Below the pieces are notes generated by a model. That model did not search any database. It saw nothing but the letters and a program-made list of their open reading frames with translations, and had not been told where the DNA came from. A stretch of 64,000 bases of DNA. Source: CBDESM01 sp965242485 (GTDB lineage: Bacteria; Chloroflexota; Dehalococcoidia; Bin125). This document shows, piece after piece, positions 54,864 through 63,749 of the stretch. A program made the translations under genes and the position numbers. Location of the stretch: NCBI GenBank assembly GCA_965242485.1, contig CBDESM010000003.1, forward strand, positions 248,001-312,000, written 5' to 3'. Positions within the stretch are counted from its first letter, which is position 1; every line of letters begins with the position of its first letter.

Positions 54864-55164
54864 ACAGGTAGCGCCACCAGCCGGGAGCGAAGGCGGTGTA
54901 GACGAGCTCGGTCCCCGGCGCCGCCTTCTTCGGCCGCTTGAACATGCCGCGCCACCAGCCAGGCCCGAACGCGCCGTAGACGATCTCCGTGCCAGGCGCG
55001 GGCTTCGTCTGGCGCTTGAACATGCCACGCCACCAGCCAGGGCCGAACACCCCATGGACGATCTCCGTGCCAGGCGCGGGTCCCGTGCCGCGCGAGTCGG
55101 CTCGCGGTGAGGCTGTGTCGCGGAGCGGGGCGTCGGCTCCGCCGATCCGTTCCCGTGTCGCCAT
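54832..55164 (-). CDS. 26-residue tandem-repeat protein with FGPGWWRGMFKR units
   Basis: This 110-residue protein has a polar N-terminal tail (1-28) followed by three repeats at 29-54, 55-80 and 81-106 of the form APGTE(I/L)V-x2-xF(G/A)PGWWR-x2-FKR. The first two differ at few residues and the third is more diverged. Each repeat combines an acidic PGTE turn, an aromatic Gly-Pro-Gly-Trp-Trp core and a basic end. No membrane helix or cysteine is present. GGAAGGA upstream of the ATG supports translation. I recognise no family. Confidence 0.72.
   Translation of the reverse strand: MATRERIGGADAPLRDTASPRADSRGTGPAPGTEIVHGVFGPGWWRGMFKRQTKPAPGTEIVYGAFGPGWWRGMFKRPKKAAPGTELVYTAFAPGWWRYLFKRTPPRSPK
54847..55080 (-). 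repeat. three tandem 78-bp coding repeats
   Basis: These units, 55080-55003, 55002-54925 and 54924-54847, encode the 26-residue repeats of the protein above. Period and frame are constant, as expected for duplication under coding selection. The first two copies are the most similar in DNA. Confidence 0.8.
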
Positions 55165-55213
55165 CGGGGGTTCCTTCCGGTGCGGCGATTCTACGCCTTT
55201 GGGCGGTGCGGGA

Positions 55214-56476
55214 TCACGGCAGTTCCTCGGCTACCGCGCCTTCGGCTATGAGGCGATCGATCTCGGCGTCGGTGTAGTCGTATTCATGGAGGACTTCTCG
55301 GAGATGTTCGCCGAAGGCGGGGGTTTGGCGGGCGGCTTTGTACTTGCCTGCGCTGAATTGGACGGGGGCTTCGGGCATCGTGTAGGGGCCCACGGCTTTG
55401 TGGTCAGCGGTGTAGACGAAGTCGTTGGCTTCGGCTTGTTCGCTTTGCATGGCTTCTTCGAGGGAGAGCATTTCGGCGTTGGGGATGCCGGCTTCGCGCA
55501 GGCGGGCTTGGAGGTCGTCGGCGGACCAGCTGCGGACTTCGGCGCGCAGGCGTTCGCGCAGGGCTTGGAAGTGGGCACGGGGATCGTCGGGCATCTGCCA
55601 GGCCGGGTCGCTGCTCGGGTCCTCGACGCCGAGGATGCCGAGCAGTCCGGCCATCGCCCTGGCGGTGGAGCCGAGCGCGAACCAGCGGCCGTCGGCGGTC
55701 TCGTAGATGCTGCCGATCTGGATCGCGGACTGGGCGCGGCGGCGCTTGGAGATCTCGGCCGGCTGCGGCCGCTCGGCGGCGACCCAGGCCGGGGTTTCGC
55801 GCTTCCAGGAGTCGATGGCGTCGAAAATGCTGGCGTTGGCGTGCTGGAGGACGAGGCCGGCCTGGTAGAGCGAGGTGGCGACGTGCTGGCCGCGGCCGGT
55901 GCGCTCGCGTTCGTAGAGCGCGGAGGCGACGCCGAAGGCGAGCAGGGTGCCGGCCATGAAGTCGGAGGGGAAGGCGTCGAGCAGCTGCGGCTCGTCGCCG
56001 TCGAAGGAGCTGCTGGACATCATCATGCCCGAGGCGGCGGAGGCCTGCGGATCGGCGCCGCCGTCGTTGCCCAGCGGGCCCTTGGTGCCGAAGGCGGAGA
56101 TCTCGCCGACGATGATGCGCGGGTTGTCGGCGCTGAGCGAGCCGTAGTCGAGCCCGCGCCGGGCCAGCGCGCCCTGGCGCATGTTGGAGATCACGACGTC
56201 GCTGGCGAGCGCCATGCGGCGGGCCAGGGCCGCGCCCTCGGGGTGCGAGAGGTTGAGCGGGACGCCGCGCTTGCCGCGGGCCTTGATGATGTAGTGGCGG
56301 CCTTCGCCGGGGATGATCGTGCTGTTGAAGCGGGTCGCGTCGCCGCTGGTCGGCTCGATCTTGACGATGTCGGCCCCGCCGTGGGCGAACATCTCGGAGG
56401 CCCAAGGCCCGGCCACGAACAATCCGAACTCGAGGATGCGCACGCCCTCGAAGATGCCCCGCTGCTGTTCAGCCAT
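55214..56476 (-). CDS. CaiB/BaiF (class III) CoA-transferase
   Basis: This 420-residue enzyme moves CoA between carboxylic acids. The family begins GVRILEFGLFVAGPWASEMF with GADIVKIEPTSGDATR, followed by PLNLSHPEGAALARRM, VVISNMRQGALARRGLDY and a region with DFMAGTLLAFGVASALYERE, whose Asp is a candidate nucleophile. Substrate unknown. GGAAGGATC lies upstream of the ATG at 56476. It is divergent from sulfatase 2. Confidence 0.9.
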   Translation of the reverse strand: MAEQQRGIFEGVRILEFGLFVAGPWASEMFAHGGADIVKIEPTSGDATRFNSTIIPGEGRHYIIKARGKRGVPLNLSHPEGAALARRMALASDVVISNMRQGALARRGLDYGSLSADNPRIIVGEISAFGTKGPLGNDGGADPQASAASGMMMSSSSFDGDEPQLLDAFPSDFMAGTLLAFGVASALYERERTGRGQHVATSLYQAGLVLQHANASIFDAIDSWKRETPAWVAAERPQPAEISKRRRAQSAIQIGSIYETADGRWFALGSTARAMAGLLGILGVEDPSSDPAWQMPDDPRAHFQALRERLRAEVRSWSADDLQARLREAGIPNAEMLSLEEAMQSEQAEANDFVYTADHKAVGPYTMPEAPVQFSAGKYKAARQTPAFGEHLREVLHEYDYTDAEIDRLIAEGAVAEELP

Positions 56477-56579
56477 CACGCGATCCTTCCGCCGGCTTTC
56501 CGCCGGGCGCCGCCCCAATGCTAGGGAGTCCGCGTCCGCAATTCCCTATCCTGCCGCCGCGTACACCCGGAGGCCCGCA

Positions 56580-58847
56580 ATGACCACATCCGAGCAGTTC
56601 CACGGCCGCATCGGCCGCACCTTCCGCGAGTCGGAGCCCTGGTGGCCCGAAGCGCGCGGGCGCGAGGGGCGCCCGAACGTGCTGATCATCCTCTTCGACG
56701 ACACCGGCTTCTCGCATCTGGGCTGCTACGGCTCGACGATCTCGACGCCGAACATCGACTCGCTCGCGGCGGGCGGGCTGCGCTTCACCAATTTCCACGT
56801 GACCGCGCTCTGCTCGCCGACTCGGGCCTCGCTGCTGACCGGACGCAACCATCACGCCGTCGGCATGCGCGGGATCGCGAACTGGGACCCGGGCTACCCC
56901 AACATGCGGGCCGGGATCACCAAGCGCGCGGCCACGCTGGCCGAGATCTTGCGCGACGAGGAGTACGCGACCTACGCGGTCGGCAAGTGGCACCTCAACC
57001 CGACCGAGCATTCCTCCGCGGCCGGGCCGTTCGATCAGTGGCCGCTGCAGCGCGGCTTCGACCGCTACTACGGCTTCCTCGGCGGCGAAACCGACCAGTG
57101 GTACCCGGAGCTGACCTACGACAACCACCACGTCGATCCGCCGCGGACGCCGGAGCAGGGCTACCACCTGACCGAGGACCTGGCCGACCGCGCGATCGGC
57201 TTCCTCAGCGACCACCAGGGCATCTACCCCGACCGGCCCTTCTTCCTCTACTTCGCGCTCGGCGCGACCCACTCGCCGCACCACGCGCCGGCCGAGTACA
57301 TCGACCGCTACCGCGGCAAGTTCGACCAGGGCTGGGACGCGGTGCGCGAGGAGTGGTTCGCGCGCCAGCTCGAACTCGGCGTGATCCCGCCCGGCACGCA
57401 GCTGGCGCCGCGCAACCCCGGCGTCGAGCCGTGGGACTCGCTCTCGCCCAACGCGCGGAAGTTCATGGCGACGCTGCAGGAGGCGTTCGCGGGCTTCCTC
57501 GAGCACACCGACGCGCAGATCGGCCGCATCGTCCAGTACCTCGACGCCTGCGGGCAGCTCGACGACACGCTGCTGCTGCTGCTGGCCGACAACGGCGCCA
57601 GCCAGGAGGGCGGGCCGATGGGCGTCTCCGACACGTCGCGCTACAGCCAGCCGCTGCCGGACGATCTGGACGAGGTGCAGGGGCGGCTGGACGAGATCGG
57701 CGGGCCCAGGAGTTCGCCCAACTATCCGTGGGGCTGGTCGCAGGCGGGCAACACGCCGCTGCGCTGGTACAAGCAGAACACGCACGGCGGCGGCGTGCGG
57801 GTGCCGTTCATCGCCCACTGGCCCAACCGCATCTCCGACCGCGGCGGCATCCGCCGGCAGTTCCACCACGTCTCCGACGTCGCGCCGACGGTGCTCGACG
57901 CGGCCGGCGCGGAAGCGCCCGCCAACTACCGCGGGGCCGAGCAGCTGCCGATCTCCGGCACCGGCTTCAGCTACGCGTTCGACGACGCCGACGCGGAGTC
58001 GCGCAAAGAGCGGCAGTACTTCGAGATGCTCGGCCACCGCGGCATCTGGGCCGACGGCTGGAAGGCGGTCACGCGCCATACGAAGAACGACCCGTGGTCG
58101 GACGACGAGTGGGAGCTGTACGACCTCGACACGGACTTCTCGGAGACCAACAACCTCGCGCTGGAGGAGCCGGAGCGGCTGCGCCAGCTGGTCGACGCCT
58201 GGTGGGTCGAGGCCGGCAAGTTCGGCGTGATGCCGCTGGACGACCGCAGCTGGCAGATCGGCGGGCCGGCGCGGCGGCCGGGCGCGATCCACGAGCACTT
58301 CCGCTACCGCTACACGCCGCAGATGTCGCACATCCCGTCCGACTCCTCGCCGCCGCTGGGCCTCGGCCCGTGGACGATCCGCGCGCGGATCGAGCGCGAC
58401 GACGCGACGCAGGAGGGCGTGATCTACTCGCGCGGCGGGATGTACGGCGGGCTCTCGTTCTACGTGCAGGACAACCGGCTGCGCGTCGTCTACAACCTCT
58501 TCGGCACCGAGTTCGAGGGGGCGTCGGAGGGCGAGCTGCCGCTGGGCGACTGCACCGTCGGCGTGCGGATGGACGCGGCCGCGCCGAGCGCGGCGGGCAC
58601 GCTGCGGCTCAGCGTCGACGGGACCGAAACCGGCTCGGTCGACGTGCCGCTGACCATCCGCAGCTACGGGCGCGGGGCCGACGTCGGCGCGGACACGCAC
58701 TCTCCGGTCAGCGCGAACTACGAAGCGCCCTTCCGCTTCGGCGGGACGCTGCACGAGGTCGAGATCGAAGTCGCGCCCTACGACAAGACGAGCAGCGCCT
58801 ACCAAGAGGCGCGGGTGCAGTTCCGCCAGCTGATGGTCCAGCAGTGA
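56580..58847 (+). CDS. arylsulfatase-type sulfatase 2
   Basis: This 755-residue enzyme is a close paralogue of sulfatase 1: the formylglycine site is LCSPTRASLLTGR with C78 at the same residue, the metal aspartates are in LIILFDDTGFSHLGCYG, and the C-terminal beta domain is the same. The N terminus MTTSEQFHGRIGRTFRESEP matches that of the paralogue after few residues. GGAGG precedes the ATG. Its stop overlaps the start of the formylglycine-generating enzyme (GTGA), so enzyme and maturase are made together. Confidence 0.94.
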   Translation: MTTSEQFHGRIGRTFRESEPWWPEARGREGRPNVLIILFDDTGFSHLGCYGSTISTPNIDSLAAGGLRFTNFHVTALCSPTRASLLTGRNHHAVGMRGIANWDPGYPNMRAGITKRAATLAEILRDEEYATYAVGKWHLNPTEHSSAAGPFDQWPLQRGFDRYYGFLGGETDQWYPELTYDNHHVDPPRTPEQGYHLTEDLADRAIGFLSDHQGIYPDRPFFLYFALGATHSPHHAPAEYIDRYRGKFDQGWDAVREEWFARQLELGVIPPGTQLAPRNPGVEPWDSLSPNARKFMATLQEAFAGFLEHTDAQIGRIVQYLDACGQLDDTLLLLLADNGASQEGGPMGVSDTSRYSQPLPDDLDEVQGRLDEIGGPRSSPNYPWGWSQAGNTPLRWYKQNTHGGGVRVPFIAHWPNRISDRGGIRRQFHHVSDVAPTVLDAAGAEAPANYRGAEQLPISGTGFSYAFDDADAESRKERQYFEMLGHRGIWADGWKAVTRHTKNDPWSDDEWELYDLDTDFSETNNLALEEPERLRQLVDAWWVEAGKFGVMPLDDRSWQIGGPARRPGAIHEHFRYRYTPQMSHIPSDSSPPLGLGPWTIRARIERDDATQEGVIYSRGGMYGGLSFYVQDNRLRVVYNLFGTEFEGASEGELPLGDCTVGVRMDAAAPSAAGTLRLSVDGTETGSVDVPLTIRSYGRGADVGADTHSPVSANYEAPFRFGGTLHEVEIEVAPYDKTSSAYQEARVQFRQLMVQQ

Positions 58848-59761
58848 GCGGCTGCTGCGCTCCGTCCGGCCGCGGCCGGCGGACCGCGGCGCGGGCGGCC
58901 TCCGCCCCTGAGGATGCCGCGCGGCGCGGCGGGCGGATGGTCGAGATTCCCGGCGGCGGATTCCGCATGGGATCGGAGGACCCGCTCGCGTATCCGGGCG
59001 ACGGCGAGAGCCCGATCCGCGCGGTGCAGCTCGCGGCCTACCGGATCGACGCCTGCGCCGTGACCAACGCGGAGTTCGCAGAGTTCGCCGCGCAGACGGG
59101 ATATGTCACGGAGGCGGAGCGCGAGGGCTGGTCGTTCGTCTTCGCGGGGCTGCTGCCGGACGAGTTCCCGCCCACGCGGGCCGCGGCCGACGCGCCGTGG
59201 TGGCGGCAGGTGCCCGGCGCATCCTGGCGGCAGCCGGAGGGCCCGCAGTCCGGCATCGACGAGCGGCTCGATCATCCCGTCGTCCACGTCAGCTGGAGCG
59301 ACGCGGCCGAGTACGCGCTCTGGGCCGGCAAGCGGCTGCCGACGGAGGCGCAGTGGGAGCGCGCGGCGCGCGGCGGCAGCGACGACCGCTGGCCCTGGGG
59401 CGACGAGATCGCGCCCGGCGGCGAGCAGCGGATGAACGTCTGGCAGGGCGTCTTCCCGACCGAGAACACGCTGGAAGACGGCTGGCTCGGCACCTGCCCC
59501 GCCGATGCGTTCGAGCCCAACCCGCTGGGCGCGTTCAATATGTGCGGCAACGTCTGGGAATGGTGCTTCGACTGGCTCGGCCCGCCCGAGCGCGATCCGC
59601 CGGCCGACCCGCAGGGCCCGGCTTGGGGCGATATGAAAGTGCTCAAGGGCGGCAGCTACCTCTGCCACGAGAGCTACTGCGCCCGCTACCGCCCCGCCGG
59701 CCGCATCGGCCAGCCCCCCGACGGCACCGCCGGCAACATCGGCTTCCGCTGCGCCGCCTGA
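58844..59761 (+). CDS. formylglycine-generating sulfatase-modifying enzyme
   Basis: This 305-residue FGE converts the sulfatase active-site Cys to formylglycine. The family signature is clear: MVEIPGGGFRMGSED, HPVVHVSWSDAAEYALWAGK, RLPTEAQWERAARGG, NMCGNVWEWCFDWLG and the C-terminal GGSYLCHESYCARYR with the copper/active-site cysteines C274 and C279. The GTG start is in the overlap with sulfatase 2. It is probably also responsible for sulfatase 1, whose CSPTR motif is identical. Confidence 0.94.
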   Translation: MSGCCAPSGRGRRTAARAASAPEDAARRGGRMVEIPGGGFRMGSEDPLAYPGDGESPIRAVQLAAYRIDACAVTNAEFAEFAAQTGYVTEAEREGWSFVFAGLLPDEFPPTRAAADAPWWRQVPGASWRQPEGPQSGIDERLDHPVVHVSWSDAAEYALWAGKRLPTEAQWERAARGGSDDRWPWGDEIAPGGEQRMNVWQGVFPTENTLEDGWLGTCPADAFEPNPLGAFNMCGNVWEWCFDWLGPPERDPPADPQGPAWGDMKVLKGGSYLCHESYCARYRPAGRIGQPPDGTAGNIGFRCAA

Positions 59762-59836
59762 GCACGGACGTCGCGCGCGACACCAGCAGCATCCGCACAT
59801 ATGCCCTAGAGTGCTCGCAGCGAAAGGCTGCGGGCA

Positions 59837-61162
59837 ATGGCAGAGCCGAATTTCGACAACCGGACGCTCTTCCACGGCGACAACCTCGCCTTCCTGCGCG
59901 GGATCAACTCCGAGTCGATCGACCTCGTCGCCACCGACCCGCCCTTCAACAAGGGCAAAGATTTCCACGCGACGCCGGATTCGCTCGCCGCCGGCGCCAG
60001 CTTCCACGACCGCTGGAGCTGGGAGCGCGACATCGAGGGCGAGTGGGAGGACGCAATCAAGGACGATTGGCCCGCCGTCCAGCAGGTGATCGAATCCGCC
60101 AACGCCGCCTGGGGCCGCGATATGGGCGCGTTCCTCTGCTACATGGGCGTCCGCCTCCTCGAAATCCACCGCGTCCTCAAGCCCACGGGCTCCCTCTACC
60201 TCCACTGCGACCCGACCGCCAGCCACTACCTCAAGGCGATGCTCGACGCGATCTTCGGGCGCGAGAATTTCCGCAACGACATCGTCTGGTGCTACACGGG
60301 GCCCGGAAACGTCACGCGCTGGTTCCCGCGCAAGCACGACGACCTGCTCTTCTACGTGAAATCGGATGCGGCGGCGTTCAACCGCGATGCGGTCCGCATC
60401 CCTTACAAGCAGCTGAACGTCCAGCATGCCGAGGAAGGCGGCGGCGGAATCGGCGGCGATCTCACGCCGGAGAATGTCAGGGACTACGTCGAGAAAGGCA
60501 AAATACCCGAGGACTACTGGCTGGAGGACCGCGATGGGATGTCGCCAGTCGGACGACGTCCATCGGAGCGCACCGGCTATCCGACGCAGAAACCGATTGC
60601 CTTGTACCGCCGCATCGTTGAAGCATCATCGAAACCCGGCGATGTCGTCCTTGATCCGTTCTGCGGCTGCGCGACCACGCTGATCGCGGCGGAGCAGGCG
60701 GGCCGGCAATGGATCGGCATCGACCTCTGGGACGAGGCGCTCCAGACCGTCCGCAACCGCGTCGAAAAGGAATGCCAAAACCTGTTCGGCGGCGACGTCC
60801 TCTACAGCGAGGTCGCGCCCAACCGCACCGACGAGGGCGAAACCGCCGCCCCGCCACTCAAGTCGAAGACCAAGCGCCGCATCACCGAGCCACCTGGCCC
60901 AAAGATGACCCGCCAGCAGATGGTCGAAATCCTGATCGAAGAACACGGCATCGTCTGCCAAGGCTGCGACCGCGAGTTCGACGACCCGCGCTACCTGGAC
61001 CTTGACCACAACACCCCAAGGTCGCAGGGCGGTCTCAACCACATCTCCAACCGCCTACTCCTCTGTGGCCCCTGCAACCGCGCGAAGGGTGATACCCTGA
61101 CTTTGAAGGGGCTCAGGCAGCTCAACGCCAAGAAGGGCTGGATGGTAGGAGCAACCTCATGA
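59837..61162 (+). CDS. DNA methyltransferase fused to HNH domain
   Basis: This 441-residue protein begins with a site-specific DNA methyltransferase of the class in which the catalytic motif precedes the cofactor motif: TDPPF at 33-37, later YPTQKP (248-253) and VVLDPFCGCATTLIAA (271-286). Residues about 370-415 form an HNH domain: C374, C377, LDLDHNTP with H391, NHISNRLLLCGPC with H402, C410 and C413. Such an arrangement could make one polypeptide with both modification and cleavage activity. Its stop overlaps the start of the following gene (ATGA). Confidence 0.87.
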   Translation: MAEPNFDNRTLFHGDNLAFLRGINSESIDLVATDPPFNKGKDFHATPDSLAAGASFHDRWSWERDIEGEWEDAIKDDWPAVQQVIESANAAWGRDMGAFLCYMGVRLLEIHRVLKPTGSLYLHCDPTASHYLKAMLDAIFGRENFRNDIVWCYTGPGNVTRWFPRKHDDLLFYVKSDAAAFNRDAVRIPYKQLNVQHAEEGGGGIGGDLTPENVRDYVEKGKIPEDYWLEDRDGMSPVGRRPSERTGYPTQKPIALYRRIVEASSKPGDVVLDPFCGCATTLIAAEQAGRQWIGIDLWDEALQTVRNRVEKECQNLFGGDVLYSEVAPNRTDEGETAAPPLKSKTKRRITEPPGPKMTRQQMVEILIEEHGIVCQGCDREFDDPRYLDLDHNTPRSQGGLNHISNRLLLCGPCNRAKGDTLTLKGLRQLNAKKGWMVGATS

Positions 61163-61794
61163 GTAAGCGCGAGAAACTAGCAGAGCAATCGCTCTTCGGA
61201 GACCGCTCCTACGTGAGGTTCGAAGCTCGCTTCAAGGCGGAGAAGAAGACAGGTGCGGAGAAGTTCGTCAAGACTGGTGACGCATGGGAGGACTGGTCCA
61301 ATAAACTAGGTCCCGAACTTTCGATGCCTGTTGATCGGGCAGCCCTAGTCCTGAGAGAGAATGTGGCGTATGTCCACGTCACCATCTTCGACAATGAGAG
61401 GGAGCAGCGCCTCAAGGCTCGTGTTCTTTGGATCGACCAAGCGGTATCGCGACCGAAGGGCGTGCGCGTCTTCTGTGCCATAGCGGATCGTGGTTTCGGG
61501 GAAGAGCAGCAAGCTGTACTGAGGGGGATCATTGCTAAGCCCGGAATTGCTGGACGGATGTTGCTCGCACGCTCCAAGCCCCGCAATACAAGGGCGTCGG
61601 AGCGTGAAGCCGAAGCGTTCGAGCGCTGGCGTAACGAATGGCCGCAGGTATTCGGACTCATGATCACTGGCGAACCACAGGACGGATTCTACGTGATCAA
61701 CGCCGATACCGAAGAATTGCTCCGACAGACCATCGCCGATATCGGCGGGAATGTGGACCGAGCAATGGATGAGCTTTTTGGCGAAGACGATTAG
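61159..61794 (+). CDS. unknown protein coupled to the methyltransferase-HNH gene
   Basis: This 211-residue soluble protein has no membrane segment or cysteine pattern. Landmarks are the Lys-rich N terminus MSKREKLAEQSLFGDRSYVR, AYVHVTIFDNEREQR and ERWRNEWPQVFGLM. I do not recognise a family. It is translationally coupled to the preceding gene (ATGA, AGGAGC upstream), is less GC-rich than most of the window, and probably works with it, for example as a recognition, cleavage or control subunit. Confidence 0.7.
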   Translation: MSKREKLAEQSLFGDRSYVRFEARFKAEKKTGAEKFVKTGDAWEDWSNKLGPELSMPVDRAALVLRENVAYVHVTIFDNEREQRLKARVLWIDQAVSRPKGVRVFCAIADRGFGEEQQAVLRGIIAKPGIAGRMLLARSKPRNTRASEREAEAFERWRNEWPQVFGLMITGEPQDGFYVINADTEELLRQTIADIGGNVDRAMDELFGEDD

Positions 61795-61831
61795 CCAAGC
61801 CAAAATGCAGTAAAGCCATGCTCGGCGCGGG

Positions 61832-62728
61832 TCAGTGGCGGCGGTGGGGGTCTATGGCTTCTACTACTGAGTCGGCTACGAAGTTTAGGGAGAGGAGGAT
61901 GAGGCTGAGGCCGAGGGTGGGGAAGAGGACGAACCACCAGGCGCCGGCGAAGAGCCAGCGGCGGCCGTCGGCGAGGATGATGCCGAGCGTGGGGGTGGGC
62001 GGGGACGCGCCGAGGCCGAGGAAGCTGAGGGTGGCCTCGGCGATCACGGCGAAGGCCATGGCGAGGGCGGCCTGGACGAGCAGCGGGGGCAGCGCGTTGG
62101 TGGCGATGTGGCGCCAGACGATGCGCGGGGGCGATGCGCCGATGGCGCGTGCGGCGAGCACGTAGTCGCGCTCTTTTTCGGTCAGCAGCTGGGCGCGGGC
62201 GATGCGGGCGAAGACGGGGACGTTGGCGATGCCGAGCGCGAGCGCGACCTGCTCGGTGCCGGTGCCGAGGATGGCGAGCACGGCGATGCCGAGCAGGAGG
62301 AAGGGGAAGGCGAGCAGGGTGTCGACCAGGCGCATCAGGATCGTTTCGACCCAGCCGCCGGCGTAGCCGGCGAAGAAGCCGATGATGGTGCCGACCGCGC
62401 CGCCGCCGGCGACGCCGGCGACGGAGACGTAGAGCGAGATGCGGAGGCCGAAGAGGATGCGGCTGAACATGTCGCGGTTGAGGTCGTCGGTGCCGAACCA
62501 GTATTCGGAGGTGGGCGAGAGCAGGCGCGCGCCGCGGATCTGCTCGGCCTCGCCGTAGGGGGCGATGATGTCGGCGAAGATCGCGATCAGGATCAGCCCG
62601 CCGAAGACGACGATGCCGATGAAGCCCTGCGGATTCGTGAGCGTGCGGTAGAACGCGTCCATCGTCAGCGACTGGTCGCGCATGCGGCGCAGCCAGGGGC
62701 GCGCGACGGGCGGGTCGAAGGCGCTCAC
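61832..62728 (-). CDS. ABC transporter permease, DppC-like
   Basis: This 298-residue inner-membrane permease of the dipeptide/oligopeptide/nickel type has an N-terminal cytoplasmic segment, a first helix at about 40-60, then five helices. The EAA-type cytoplasmic loop AIGASPPRIVWRHIATNALP is present. The GTG start overlaps the DppB-like stop (GTGA). With the DppB-like protein and the partial binding protein it forms one import operon. The transported solute is unknown. Confidence 0.93.
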   Translation of the reverse strand: MSAFDPPVARPWLRRMRDQSLTMDAFYRTLTNPQGFIGIVVFGGLILIAIFADIIAPYGEAEQIRGARLLSPTSEYWFGTDDLNRDMFSRILFGLRISLYVSVAGVAGGGAVGTIIGFFAGYAGGWVETILMRLVDTLLAFPFLLLGIAVLAILGTGTEQVALALGIANVPVFARIARAQLLTEKERDYVLAARAIGASPPRIVWRHIATNALPPLLVQAALAMAFAVIAEATLSFLGLGASPPTPTLGIILADGRRWLFAGAWWFVLFPTLGLSLILLSLNFVADSVVEAIDPHRRH

Positions 62729-63681
62729 GACGCCAGCCCCGAGACCCGGATGCGCGGGTCGAGGTAGCCGTAGGTGATGTCGGCGGCGGTGTTGGCGGCG
62801 ACGAAGAGGAAGACGAGGATGGCGAGCATGGCCTGGATCACGAGGTAGTCGCGGCCGATGATCCCGTCGATGATCAGGTTGCCGAAGCCGGGCCTGGTGA
62901 AGACGATCTCGACCACGATGGCGCCGGCGAGGAGGTTGCCGATCTGGAGCGCGGCGACGGTCACGATCGGGATCAGGGCGTTGCGCAGGGCGTGCGAGAT
63001 CACGACGCGGCGGTGGCGCAGGCCCTTGGCGTGGGCGGTGCGCACGTAGTCCTGCGCCAGCGCCTCGGCGACGGAGGTGCGGACGAAGCGGGCCAGCACG
63101 GCCGCGATCGTCGCGCCCGCCGCGATCATCGGCAGCACCAGCCGGTGCAGCCCTTGGATCGGATCATCGAAGATGCTGACCCGTCCCGAGACGGGGAATA
63201 AATCAAGTTCGACGGCGAAGACCCAGAGCAGGATGATGCCGAGCACGAAGTTGGGGATGCCGAGCGTGAAGATGTTGAACAGGCTGGCGCCGTAGTCGGG
63301 CGCCTTCTTGGCCCAGACGGCGGCGGCGACGCCGAGCGGGACGCCGACGACCAGCGCGAACAGGTAGGCGGCGACGGCGAGCTCGATGGTCGGGGGGAAG
63401 GACTGCGCGACGAGGTCGCTGACGGGCACGCGTTTGGTGAAGGAGCGCCCGAAATCGAGCTGGACGGCGCCGGAGATCCAGTTCCAGTACTGGGTCAGGA
63501 CGGGATCGTTGAGGCCGAGCTGCTCGCGGACCAGCTCGACGTCCTCGGGCGTGGCGTCCTCGCCGGCGAGCTGCTGGGCGGGGTCGCCCGGGATCAGGCG
63601 GATGATCAAGAAGATGACGATGCTCGCGAGGAACACCACCAAGACGCCTTCGAGGAAGCGGCGGATCAGGTACCTGCCCAC
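62725..63681 (-). CDS. ABC transporter permease, DppB-like
   Basis: This 318-residue permease starts MGRYLIRRFLEGVLVVFLAS, typical of DppB, with the extracytoplasmic GDPAQQLAGEDATPEDVE and the EAA loop TAHAKGLRHRRVVISHALRN. About six membrane helices. The GTG start follows a G-rich ribosome site. It forms a heterodimer with the DppC-like partner whose start overlaps its stop. A 68-base gap separates it from the binding protein. Confidence 0.93.
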   Translation of the reverse strand: MGRYLIRRFLEGVLVVFLASIVIFLIIRLIPGDPAQQLAGEDATPEDVELVREQLGLNDPVLTQYWNWISGAVQLDFGRSFTKRVPVSDLVAQSFPPTIELAVAAYLFALVVGVPLGVAAAVWAKKAPDYGASLFNIFTLGIPNFVLGIILLWVFAVELDLFPVSGRVSIFDDPIQGLHRLVLPMIAAGATIAAVLARFVRTSVAEALAQDYVRTAHAKGLRHRRVVISHALRNALIPIVTVAALQIGNLLAGAIVVEIVFTRPGFGNLIIDGIIGRDYLVIQAMLAILVFLFVAANTAADITYGYLDPRIRVSGLAS

Positions 63682-63749
63682 GTGCCCCCGCTCCCGCCTT
63701 CAGCTGCGCGCGCTCGCCTCTCCCCGCCGTTCACGCGGTCCCCGGCACG

